Source of the DNA: Anaerotardibacter muris | Lineage (GTDB): Bacteria > Actinomycetota > Coriobacteriia > Coriobacteriales > Eggerthellaceae | Reading direction: 5' to 3' | Assembly (NCBI RefSeq): GCF_943192915.1 | Contig: NZ_CALPCD010000001.1 | Span: 372,001 to 436,000, forward strand | DNA: 64,000 nucleotides | Position numbers and translations under genes: made by a program | Shown: one piece after another, positions 42,984 through 50,630 of the stretch | Position numbering within the stretch: position 1 is the stretch's first letter | Layout of the letters: every line of letters begins with the position of its first letter | The notes under the pieces: model-generated | Seen by the model: only the letters and a program-made list of their open reading frames with translations | What the model was told of the DNA's origin: nothing | Databases searched by the model: none

Positions 42984-44930
42984 TTAGCGGCGGGGTGGGA
43001 AGAAGATGGACACGACCAGCATGATGATGCCAGAGGCGATGGTGAGGAGGAGGTAGATTGGATCGGGGTCGTGACCGAGAAGGAAGGCGGAGGCCAGCGC
43101 AGGAAGTACGCAGATGATAGCAGTGGCACAGACGATGCCGAAGATGCTTGCTGCCGTAGAACCACGCTGAAAGAGGGCGGAAGCGAGTGGTGCGCTTACC
43201 AACCAGGAACCGATGATCACCCAGGTCATAGGGTTCTGCAATGTGGAGATGATGTTGCCATTCACCTCGGTCCACATATGGATATTGCCGAACTGAAAGA
43301 TGTCCCAAGACGTGATAGAGACCGAGCCAAGGCCCGCAAGCACTACCGAGATACCCGCTGCGAAGAGCGTGGTGCACAGAGCCTGGATCGGTCTGAGGAA
43401 ATAAGCGCTGACCAGCGGCGCGAGCGAACCAAGTCCCACCGATGATCCGCAGATGGAGAGCAAGGCGGAATCGGCCTGTTCGGAGCCGCCGCGACCGATG
43501 AAATACCACCAAGCAAAGGTGGCCACCACCACTAGCACGCCCACTAGCAACGCGTTGTTGTTCACCAACGCCAAGCCTAGAAGCGAGAACGACACGAGCG
43601 CCCCCACGTGCGGGACCGCGAACGCCGCCACGGCAACGATAAGGATCGCGCCCCAGAGTGCGGGTGATTCCCATCCAGGCAGGAGGCTGAAATTCGAGAG
43701 CGCTACCGAAGACACCAACACACTGCCGAGCACTGCCAAGATGCGCAGCACGAGCGAATAGCGGCTCGAAGCAGGCGCGTCATAAGGGTTGGCAAAGTCG
43801 TCGAAGTCGGTCTCTTCATCAAGAGGCTGACTGTAGGCCTGGCTCGCACGAGCGCTCTTCCTCCCCCGCCTGCGGCGGTTGAGCGGATAGGGGCCCTCCT
43901 CGAATTCATCTTCACCGTCTTCGAAGGTGTCGGTGAAGTCAGTGGTATCGTCGTTGGCTTCCGTTTCTTCGCCCACGGCAATGCTCACGAGCTTCGCAAG
44001 CTTCTTCACGCCCTGTTTGGCGTTTCCCAGCGCAGGCTTCACGTCGCGCGCGAATGCATGCACCGAGGCGTAACGTCCCTCCTTGTCGGGGTCGAGCGCC
44101 TTGAAGATGGCGTCGTCAAGGGATTCATCCACGCCCTCCATGCACAGCGATGGAATGATGATCTCAGCATCGTAGATGGTATCGAGAGCTTCATCGACCG
44201 TGGCCGCGCGGAAGGGGTTGTTTCCACGCGTGAGCATCTCGTACGTAAGACTTGCCAGCGCCCATTGGTCGCAACGTTCGTCGAGCTCTTCACGCTCCAT
44301 CTGCTCGGGCGGCATGTAGCCGATAGTGCCACCTGTGGCCGCGCCATAGCCAAAGCCGTCTGCCAGTCGTGCCAGGCCGAAGTCGACCACTTTGATCTGA
44401 CCCTGCGTGTTGATGAGCACGTTATCGGGCTTGATATCCAGATGCAACACGTGATTCTTATGTGCCACTTCGATAGCGTGAGAGACCGCCTTGAACACGG
44501 CTGCCACGATGTCGGCATCGATTTGATCGGGGAAATATTCAAGCAGATCAGAAAGCGAAATGCCATCGACCAATTCCATGATGATATAGGCCGCATTACC
44601 CTGGATCTCGAAGTCATAGATGGAAGCGATGTTCGGGTCGTTCAGCAGTGCTGCAGTGCGCGCTTCCTCAAGACCAGGAATGGCGCTTTGGCTGGCGAAA
44701 TTCACATCCATCATGATGCTGACCGATTCATCGCCTGCGGCAGCGTAAGGGTTCTGGAAATTGTCCAGACCTGCGTTGATCTGCTCGGCCGTGCGCGCGG
44801 TGGCGTCCTCGAGCGGCAAACATTTGATGGCCACTTCACGTTGGATGCGCGTATCCCATGCCACGATGACCGTGGCAAAGCCGCCAGATCCAGCCTCATA
44901 GGTAGGTTGATATCGATCGAGGATCAGCAC
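42984..44930 (-). CDS. Membrane Ser/Thr protein kinase with polytopic C-terminus
   Basis: 648 aa, GTG start three bases after the larC stop, so translationally coupled to it. Hanks-type kinase 1-310: Gly loop EAGSGGFATV, VAIKCLPL lysine, HLDIKPDNVL catalytic loop, VVDFGLARL (DFG), MPPEQM (APE variant). A roughly 45-residue insertion (LEDATARTAEQINAGLDNFQ...) sits between the lysine and helix C. After an acidic linker there are about eight hydrophobic segments (about 405-645) in place of the usual extracellular PASTA domains. It may phosphorylate envelope or division proteins; targets and sensed signal unknown. Confidence 0.92.
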   Translation of the reverse strand: MLILDRYQPTYEAGSGGFATVIVAWDTRIQREVAIKCLPLEDATARTAEQINAGLDNFQNPYAAAGDESVSIMMDVNFASQSAIPGLEEARTAALLNDPNIASIYDFEIQGNAAYIIMELVDGISLSDLLEYFPDQIDADIVAAVFKAVSHAIEVAHKNHVLHLDIKPDNVLINTQGQIKVVDFGLARLADGFGYGAATGGTIGYMPPEQMEREELDERCDQWALASLTYEMLTRGNNPFRAATVDEALDTIYDAEIIIPSLCMEGVDESLDDAIFKALDPDKEGRYASVHAFARDVKPALGNAKQGVKKLAKLVSIAVGEETEANDDTTDFTDTFEDGEDEFEEGPYPLNRRRRGRKSARASQAYSQPLDEETDFDDFANPYDAPASSRYSLVLRILAVLGSVLVSSVALSNFSLLPGWESPALWGAILIVAVAAFAVPHVGALVSFSLLGLALVNNNALLVGVLVVVATFAWWYFIGRGGSEQADSALLSICGSSVGLGSLAPLVSAYFLRPIQALCTTLFAAGISVVLAGLGSVSITSWDIFQFGNIHMWTEVNGNIISTLQNPMTWVIIGSWLVSAPLASALFQRGSTAASIFGIVCATAIICVLPALASAFLLGHDPDPIYLLLTIASGIIMLVVSIFFPPRR

Positions 44931-44933
44931 GGT

Positions 44934-45482
44934 CTAGTCCACGAACTCCTGAACGTAGTACTTGATGATAGCTGCCGAAGTAGGCGTGCATAATTCACCT
45001 TCGAGCAGGGGCGATGCAATAGGAAGACCCTGCAGGATAGCTGCCGTTGCGGGAGCAGGGATGTCCATGATGCCGTGAGCGCAGTTCACCTTGCCGCTAC
45101 CTGTTTGGATAGGTGTTGACGAAACATGATCGGGGTCCAACACGAAGAACGCCGTGCAGATAGCCAGCGCATTACGGATGCCCGAAGCGTTACCAACTTC
45201 ATGGAAGTGCGTTTCCTCCACTGCACAACCGTGCACGGTGGCTTCGGCCTGAGCAAGGATGGCATACACCCCACGGAGCTGAGCTTTGAGCTTGTCGTCC
45301 ACTGCAAGGTTGTCGATGGTCTCGTTCACATCCGCGATGGAATGATGGTGCTGATCGGGGATGGCCGCCGCCTTCAGTATGGCATCGTAGCGTTCGTGCT
45401 GTTCAGGGGTCATAAGCACGAGCAGTTCCTCGAGCAGCTTCGCGCGGGTCGCGCTTTGAGTAAGGTCTAGTTCGATGTTCAT
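44934..45482 (-). CDS. larC: LarC-like nickel-insertion protein, short (central domain only)
   Basis: 182 aa versus about 400 for LarC, which inserts nickel into the pyridinium-3,5-bisthiocarboxylate mononucleotide cofactor. ATG at 45482 lies one base after the larB stop. Visible LarC motifs: AEATVHGCAVEETHFHEVGN, GSGKVNCAHGIMDIPAPAT and EGELCTPTSAAIIKYY, i.e. the part with His/Glu metal residues. The N-terminal 'DCFSGISGDM' segment and the whole C-terminal domain (LarC2, CTP binding) are missing and do not occur downstream, where the kinase starts three bases later. Either a reduced functional form or a relic. Confidence 0.8.
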   Translation of the reverse strand: MNIELDLTQSATRAKLLEELLVLMTPEQHERYDAILKAAAIPDQHHHSIADVNETIDNLAVDDKLKAQLRGVYAILAQAEATVHGCAVEETHFHEVGNASGIRNALAICTAFFVLDPDHVSSTPIQTGSGKVNCAHGIMDIPAPATAAILQGLPIASPLLEGELCTPTSAAIIKYYVQEFVD

Positions 45483-45483
45483 A

Positions 45484-46380
45484 TTAGTGCTCCGTTGAAT
45501 TATTGGCCGTATCGGCAGCGCTGGTGGCGGATTCGTCTTCAGCCGTGGCCGCGCCTTCTGCTTCGGTCGCTGCGTTCTTGTTCTCACCTGCAGCCGCGCC
45601 TGCGCCCCTGCCTGCGCCCTTACCTGAAAGATGATTGATGAGGTGTGCTTGGAAGCCCGCGCCGAAACCGTTATCGATATTCACTACGCTCACGCCGCTC
45701 GCGCAGGAGTTCAACATGGCCAGCAGCGCAGCCACTCCCCCGAACGATGCGCCGTAACCAACGCTCGTAGGTACCGCGATCACCGGGCATGAGACCATGC
45801 CACCCACCACGCTGGCAAGCGCGCCTTCCATGCCTGCGACCGCAATGACCACCTGAGCTTCCATCAGTTCATCAAGATGCGCGAGCAAACGGTGGATACC
45901 TGCCACGCCCACGTCATAAACGCGCTCGACCTTGTTGCCCAGCGCCTCTGCCGTAAGGGCCGCCTCTTCGCTCACCGCCATATCGCTGGTGCCCGCCGCA
46001 GCCACCACGATGGTGCCATTGCCAGTCGGTTCAGGCAGCACGCCCACGATAGCCAGCTTCGGGATGGGGTAATAGGTAAATCCCGCGTCGGCAAAATCGA
46101 TCGCCAACTTGGTGGCAGCTTCTTCAGCCAGCCGCGTGATGAGAATGCAGGTTTGACCATGGTCGAGCAGCGAGGCGCAAATGCCTTTGATCTGCTCGTA
46201 GGTCTTCGTAGCGCCGTAGACCACCTCGGCCGCGCCTTGGCGGATCTCGCGATGGTGGTCGACCTTAGCATATCCCAGGTCAGAGAAGGGTTCTTTGCGC
46301 AGCGCGAGCATCGCCTGATCGACGGTGGTCTTGCCCGCTGCAAGCTGTTCAAGAATGGTACGCGTGGCTTCTGCGCTCAT
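45484..46380 (-). CDS. larB: Nickel pincer cofactor biosynthesis protein LarB
   Basis: AIR-carboxylase-like enzyme that carboxylates nicotinic acid adenine dinucleotide and releases AMP to give pyridinium-3,5-biscarboxylate mononucleotide (298 aa). AAAGGAGAGGCG precedes the ATG. PurE-like C-terminal half: AAAGTSDMAVSEEAALTAEALG, AVAGMEGALASVVGGMVSCP and VPTSVGYGASFGGVAALL; N-terminal helical part as usual (DLGYAKVDHHREIRQGAAEVV). A 45-residue Ala/Glu-rich tail follows the catalytic domain. Coupled to larC. Confidence 0.94.
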   Translation of the reverse strand: MSAEATRTILEQLAAGKTTVDQAMLALRKEPFSDLGYAKVDHHREIRQGAAEVVYGATKTYEQIKGICASLLDHGQTCILITRLAEEAATKLAIDFADAGFTYYPIPKLAIVGVLPEPTGNGTIVVAAAGTSDMAVSEEAALTAEALGNKVERVYDVGVAGIHRLLAHLDELMEAQVVIAVAGMEGALASVVGGMVSCPVIAVPTSVGYGASFGGVAALLAMLNSCASGVSVVNIDNGFGAGFQAHLINHLSGKGAGRGAGAAAGENKNAATEAEGAATAEDESATSAADTANNSTEH

Positions 46381-46485
46381 CGCCTCTCCTTTAGGTCTTC
46401 GATACGTTGGTAGTTCAGGTCTTCTATGCTCCTGAAACTTCGTTCACGTTAGCAAGCTTGCGCAGGCGCGCCCGCGTTGGCTCGC

Positions 46486-47148
46486 TTACAGCGTATCATG
46501 CTCGCTGGTAGTTTCGCGGTCAAGCCAGTCTTCTTGCACGAAAGATGCAAGCAATTCGGGCGTGATGGTCTGGCCTTCAGGAATGCGCGTGGCCAAGCAC
46601 GAATAATTCGGCTTGTCAGCGGTGAGCAAGCCCATCTCGCGAGAAAGAGCACGAATCTGGTCCTTGGTCAGGCCCGCTTCGCGCAGAGGTGAACGCACAC
46701 CGAATTCCGCAAGCGCGCGAAAGCCAGGGCGCCGCGCTGGGTCATCCGTGGCATTGGTACCATCGATGAGCATATCAATGCCTTGGCGTGTGGCTGCATC
46801 CTTGATCGCGCCGAAGATAACCTTCTTGCAGTGATAGCACCTATCAGCTGGGTTCGCGACAACTTCAGGGTGCGCGAAGATGTCCAGATCGAGCACTTCT
46901 TCAGCAGTGCCCAACTGGGCAGCCGCGCGATCGGCATCATCGGCTTCGAAAGCGTATTGGAATGCCGTGTTCACCGTGAAGGGATGAACCTCCGCTCCGC
47001 ATGCCAGCGCGCACGCGAGCAAAAAGACGGAGTCGCACCCGCCCGAATAGGCAAGCGCGACTCGCGGGTTCTCCGTGAAGAATTCCTGCAACTTACGCGG
47101 AACGATGGCGCGAATCTGCTGCAGATCAAGACGTTCGGAGTTCGTCAT
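46486..47148 (-). CDS. larE: LarE-type sacrificial sulfur transferase, C-terminally short
   Basis: PP-loop ATPase (220 aa; L. plantarum LarE about 276) that donates cysteine sulfur to the pincer cofactor. Start at 47148 (MTNSERLDLQQ) is the best guess; its ribosome site is weak. Features: ATP motif SGGCDS, RCYHCKK, DGTNATDD, RPLxEAGLTK-like SPLREAGLTKDQIRALSR, and NYSCLATRIP with the cysteine that is sacrificed or binds a 4Fe-4S cluster. The last ~50 residues of typical LarE are absent. Lies 105 bases upstream of larB; same strand. Confidence 0.88.
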   Translation of the reverse strand: MTNSERLDLQQIRAIVPRKLQEFFTENPRVALAYSGGCDSVFLLACALACGAEVHPFTVNTAFQYAFEADDADRAAAQLGTAEEVLDLDIFAHPEVVANPADRCYHCKKVIFGAIKDAATRQGIDMLIDGTNATDDPARRPGFRALAEFGVRSPLREAGLTKDQIRALSREMGLLTADKPNYSCLATRIPEGQTITPELLASFVQEDWLDRETTSEHDTL

Positions 47149-47177
47149 AGGGTTCGCAACTCTCGTTTCAGCGGGCT

Positions 47178-48335
47178 TTATTCGCCCAGCAGCATGTCGA
47201 TCTTCGGCATCCAAGAGCTGATGGCAATGTGCTGCGGGCAGATAGGCTCGCAGGAACCGCAGCTCGTGCAATTTTCTGCCGTGCGGCCGAATTTCGGCAC
47301 CTCAACTTCGTAATATTCGCGCGCCATCTCCATGTTGTCATAGAGGAAGCGCATGTTGTACGCGGAGATATTGTACGGAATGACGATCTTCTCGGGGCAA
47401 TATTCCACGCAATAGTTGCAGCCCGTGCACGGGATGACCGAGAATTCGTTGAAGGTCTCGCGCAGCTGCTCGACCACTGCATCATCTTCGGCAGAGAGCA
47501 TACCGGGCTTGGCCTTCTCAGCGAAGGCGATGTCTTCTTTCAGCATCTCCATGCTGCTCATGCCAGAGAGCACGGTGGAAACTTCGGGCATGTTCCAGAG
47601 CCAGTCGAAAGCCAGCTCAACAGCCGATTTATCGGTGTTCTTCTGGAGCACTTCCTGCACCTTGGGAGGCAGATCGACCAAGAAGCCACCGCGCAGCGGC
47701 TCCATCACGATAACGCCCATGCCGCGCTCGGCTGCCATCTTCAGGCCCTTCAAGCCCGCCTGGAATTCCTGGTCGTAGTAGTTCAGCTGGATCTGGCAGA
47801 AGTCCCAATCAGCTGCGTTCAGCACCTCTTCGAACAGTTCGAAGTCGTCATGGAAGGAGAAGCCGATGTGATTCACGCGGCCGTCTTCTTTAGCTTTGAT
47901 GATGCTCTCGACCGCGCCAACCTTCTTGCAGCGCTTCCAGCTGCCGCCGTTCAAGGAATGCAGCATGTAGAAGTCGATATGGTCGGTCTTCAGACGATCG
48001 AGCTGCTTGGCCAGCAGGCTGTCGAAGTCGTCTTCGGTCTTGTACATCCAGGTGGGAGACTTGGTTGCCAGGTAGACCTTGTCGCGGTAGCCGCCCTCGA
48101 GCGCCTGGCCAACAATCTTCTCGGAGTTGCCGCCAACATAGTTGAACGCGGTGTCGATGTAGTTGATGCCGTGGTCGATAGCGTAATGGACCATCTCGAT
48201 AGTGGCTTCAACGTCCACGTCTTCGATCTTGGTTGCATTGCCAGCCTGGCCGCCTTCCTTCAGCGGGAGGCGCATCATGCCGAATCCGAGCGGGCTTACT
48301 TTGCAGCCGGTCTTGCCGATCTCTCTATATTCCAT
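47178..48335 (-). CDS. Aldo/keto reductase with C-terminal 2[4Fe-4S] ferredoxin domain
   Basis: 385 aa; ATG preceded by GAAAGGAA. N-terminal TIM-barrel AKR (1-290): GFGMMRLPL, DTAFNYVGGNSE (Asp/Tyr), KSPTWM lysine, LHSLNG histidine, GFSFHDD. C-terminal ferredoxin-like part with CTGCNYCVEYCP and CTSCGSCEPICP cluster motifs. Such proteins of anaerobes pass electrons between carbonyl/enoate substrates and ferredoxin-type centres; substrate unknown. Directly upstream of larE (29-base gap), so it may be co-transcribed with the lar cluster. Confidence 0.93.
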   Translation of the reverse strand: MEYREIGKTGCKVSPLGFGMMRLPLKEGGQAGNATKIEDVDVEATIEMVHYAIDHGINYIDTAFNYVGGNSEKIVGQALEGGYRDKVYLATKSPTWMYKTEDDFDSLLAKQLDRLKTDHIDFYMLHSLNGGSWKRCKKVGAVESIIKAKEDGRVNHIGFSFHDDFELFEEVLNAADWDFCQIQLNYYDQEFQAGLKGLKMAAERGMGVIVMEPLRGGFLVDLPPKVQEVLQKNTDKSAVELAFDWLWNMPEVSTVLSGMSSMEMLKEDIAFAEKAKPGMLSAEDDAVVEQLRETFNEFSVIPCTGCNYCVEYCPEKIVIPYNISAYNMRFLYDNMEMAREYYEVEVPKFGRTAENCTSCGSCEPICPQHIAISSWMPKIDMLLGE

Positions 48336-48496
48336 GAGTGCGAATTCCTTTCGAATGCTTACCCTTATCCTCTTGCATCTAGTTTACTACGACAGGCACG
48401 AGGTCAAAACCAAAAGTGCACGACGCCTGGGCCGTGCACTTCGATTTCATATGGTGAATGCGGGTCGCGGGCGTGAGTGTAGCAGCGCCGCGCGTG

Positions 48497-48610
48497 GGCT
48501 GCGATTCGCGCCACGCCTGGCTGGGATTCGTGCCACGCCTGACTGGGATTCGCGGCGAGCAAGATGGTTGCGATTCGCGCCGCGCGTAGTTGCGATCCCC
48601 AGCGAACGCG
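48497..48610. repeat. Degenerate 22-bp tandem repeat
   Basis: Three consecutive units GGCTGCGATTCGCGCCACG.., GGCTGGGATTCGTGCCACG.. and GACTGGGATTCGCGGCGAG.. (48497, 48519, 48541) followed by a looser fourth. Sits in the 288-bp gap between the aldo/keto reductase and purF genes, which holds no recognised gene. Confidence 0.75.
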
Positions 48611-48622
48611 GCGAGCGCTTCC

Positions 48623-50047
48623 CTACTCCTTGCCGTTCCAGCAGTAGGTGCACACCTTTGAGGGGTCGATGCCGATCGCTTCGATCATGCCCTCGAGCGA
48701 CTGGTAGCGCAGCGTGTCGAAGCCCATATCTTCGCAGATGGTCTTCAGCATGCACTTACCACGCTCAGTAGATGCATCGGCGTATTCTTCAAGATGCTGA
48801 TGGCCTTCATCGCCTTCGAGTTGCTGGATAACACGGCGAGAGATAAGGTCCATCTCCGACTTGCTGCTGGAGAAGTTCAGGTACTTGCAGTTGAACATGA
48901 TGGGCGGGCAGGCCGAACGCATATGCACGGCTTTCGCGCCCGAATTGTAGAGGAATTCGACCGTTTCGCGCATCTGGGTGCCGCGCACGATGGAGTCGTC
49001 AACGAAGAGCAGTTCCTTATCCTTGATCAGCTCGGGGACCGAGATCTGCTTGAGCTTCGCCACTTTGTTGCGAATGTCCTGGTTAGCGGGCATGAACGAA
49101 CGCTGCCACGTGGGCGTGTACTTGATGAAGGGGCGGCCGAACTTGATCTTGCTCTCCGTGGAATAGCCGATAGCGTGCGGCGTACCTGAATCAGGGATGC
49201 CTGCCACGTAATCCAGTTCAGGCAAGCCAACCTGCTCGGCTTCATCGCGCGCCATGATCTCGCCGTTGCGATAGCGCATGACCTCGACGTTCACGCCTTC
49301 ATAGGTAGACGTGGGGTATCCATAGTAGGTCCAGAGGAACGAACAGATCTTCATCTCATCGCCAGCGGGGGCTAGGGTTTTATAGCCGTCGGCCGTTATG
49401 TTCACGATCTCGCCAGGACCCAGTTCATAGACCGTTTCGTATTCGATCTTCTGATAGGCGAAGGATTCGAACGAAGCGCAGTAACCTTCGTGATTCTTGC
49501 CAATGAGGATGGGCAGGCGGCCCAGCTTGTCGCGACCTGCGATGATGTTGCCCTGGTCGGTCATGACCAGCAGCGTCATGGAACCTTCGATCTTGTCTTG
49601 GACGTTACGGATGCCCGAGACGAAATCGTCTTTTTGGTTGATGAGCGCGGCCACCAGTTCGGTGGAATTCACCTTGCCCGAGCTCATGGCCATGAACTGA
49701 TTACCGTGATCAGCGAAGTATTCGTCGATGAGCTGGTCGGCGTTGTTGATGGCGCCGATGGTGGTAAGGGCGAACACGCCTAGATGAGAACGCACGAGCA
49801 GCGGTTGCGGGTCGCTGTCAGAGATGCAGCCGATGCCGCTGGTGCCGTGGAAGTTGTCGATGTCCTTTTCGAATTTCGTACGGAACGGAGTGTTCTCGAT
49901 GCTGTGGATCTGGCGCTGGAAGCCATCTTCTTTGCTGAAGATGATCATGCCTGCTCGTTTAGTTCCAAGATGAGAGTGGTAATCTACGCCGAAAAATACA
50001 TCAAGAGTGACGTCTCTATGAGACACTGCACCGAAAAAACCGCCCAC
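48623..50047 (-). CDS. purF: Amidophosphoribosyltransferase homologue (PurF-like) lacking the N-terminal catalytic cysteine
   Basis: 474 aa. The start is a GTG at 50047 with CGGAGGT five bases upstream, giving Met-Gly-Gly-Phe-Phe-Gly; in canonical PurF this is Met-Cys-Gly-, and Cys1 is the glutaminase nucleophile. The rest is PurF-like: HLGTKRAGM, SGIGCISDSD, GRDKLGRLPILIG, the PRPP loop FVDDSIVRGTQMRETV, and cluster cysteines in KICSFLW, FNCKY and CTYC. So the phosphoribosyl transfer and probable 4Fe-4S site are kept while glutamine hydrolysis is not. It could use free ammonia or serve another role; a canonical purF may exist elsewhere. In-frame codons upstream of the GTG lack support. Confidence 0.88.
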   Translation of the reverse strand: MGGFFGAVSHRDVTLDVFFGVDYHSHLGTKRAGMIIFSKEDGFQRQIHSIENTPFRTKFEKDIDNFHGTSGIGCISDSDPQPLLVRSHLGVFALTTIGAINNADQLIDEYFADHGNQFMAMSSGKVNSTELVAALINQKDDFVSGIRNVQDKIEGSMTLLVMTDQGNIIAGRDKLGRLPILIGKNHEGYCASFESFAYQKIEYETVYELGPGEIVNITADGYKTLAPAGDEMKICSFLWTYYGYPTSTYEGVNVEVMRYRNGEIMARDEAEQVGLPELDYVAGIPDSGTPHAIGYSTESKIKFGRPFIKYTPTWQRSFMPANQDIRNKVAKLKQISVPELIKDKELLFVDDSIVRGTQMRETVEFLYNSGAKAVHMRSACPPIMFNCKYLNFSSSKSEMDLISRRVIQQLEGDEGHQHLEEYADASTERGKCMLKTICEDMGFDTLRYQSLEGMIEAIGIDPSKVCTYCWNGKE

Positions 50048-50145
50048 GTTGGACCTCCGCAAAACGAGAGTTGTATTTACTTTTAAAAGTATACGCTGCT
50101 TGGCTGGCACCACGGTTAACTAATTGTTAAAAGCGGGCCGAGGGC

Positions 50146-50475
50146 CGTCCGCTGCGCCTAGCGGGTGGGCTGTCTAACTTACCCGTTCCGCTGTTCGCCT
50201 TCAGCTCATGCGCTGCACTGCCTCATGCATTATCACGCGAATGCGGGACTTACGCCTTTCAGCCCCCTAACACTGAAGGCTCTACTATCAGGGAGGTTCA
50301 TATTCTCCCGCTACCCTGCTTGCCCTCCGGGCTCGTGCGGTCGCTCGATGTCCTATTTATATAAATTTGTGCATCGAGAGAATCTGATACCTCCCTGACA
50401 CCAGAGCCCTCTCGCTGTTGGTTTTATCTAGCGTTCAGAGAAAGTTATACGCCCCTATCCGCTAGGCACAGCTGC
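50146..50475 (+). repeat. Large structured inverted repeat, copy B8, with nested second module
   Basis: Outer arms CGCTGCGCCTAGCGGGTGGG and reverse complement GCAGCTGTGCCTAGCGGATA; core TTCGCCTTCAGCTCATGCG and CTGCACTGCCTCATGC. In place of the simple inner hairpin it carries a B5-like module (50282-50415): arms GCTCTACTATCAGGGAGGTT and reverse complement GCTCTGGTGTCAGGGAGGTA around GCCC-tcc-GGGC. With A6 this fills the 583-bp gap between purF and ychF; no gene seen. Confidence 0.88.
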
Positions 50476-50493
50476 TGGTTTGGAGGTAGGTGC

Positions 50494-50556
50494 ACGAAAC
50501 GGGACACTCAAGGGACAGTTTCGGACCTGTCCCGAAGATGTGTCACGTTTCTCGGG
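50494..50556. repeat. REP-like element A6 upstream of ychF
   Basis: GAAACGGGACAC ... GTGTCACGTTTC arms enclosing GGGACAG-tttcggac-CTGTCCC. A longer version of the same element (A7) lies directly after ychF in the same orientation. Confidence 0.8.
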
Positions 50557-50630
50557 AAAAGACGCGGCGTGGTATCATTACTGCACGTAAATCCTCGGCG
50601 CGTTCGCGCCTCACATTTAAGGAGCAACTC

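Noticed and set aside
42898..43674. 258-codon open frame opposite in phase to the kinase
   Set aside because: It lies within the kinase gene and runs out through repeat A5/B7; composition is that of a shadow frame.
44934..44990. Programmed frameshift into a LarC C-terminal half, as known in Lactobacillus
   Set aside because: After the larC stop the kinase gene starts at once in all useful frames; no LarC2-like sequence follows.
22304..50475. CRISPR array as explanation of the repeats
   Set aside because: Copies are large, far apart, internally palindromic and without spacer spacing; no cas genes are present.
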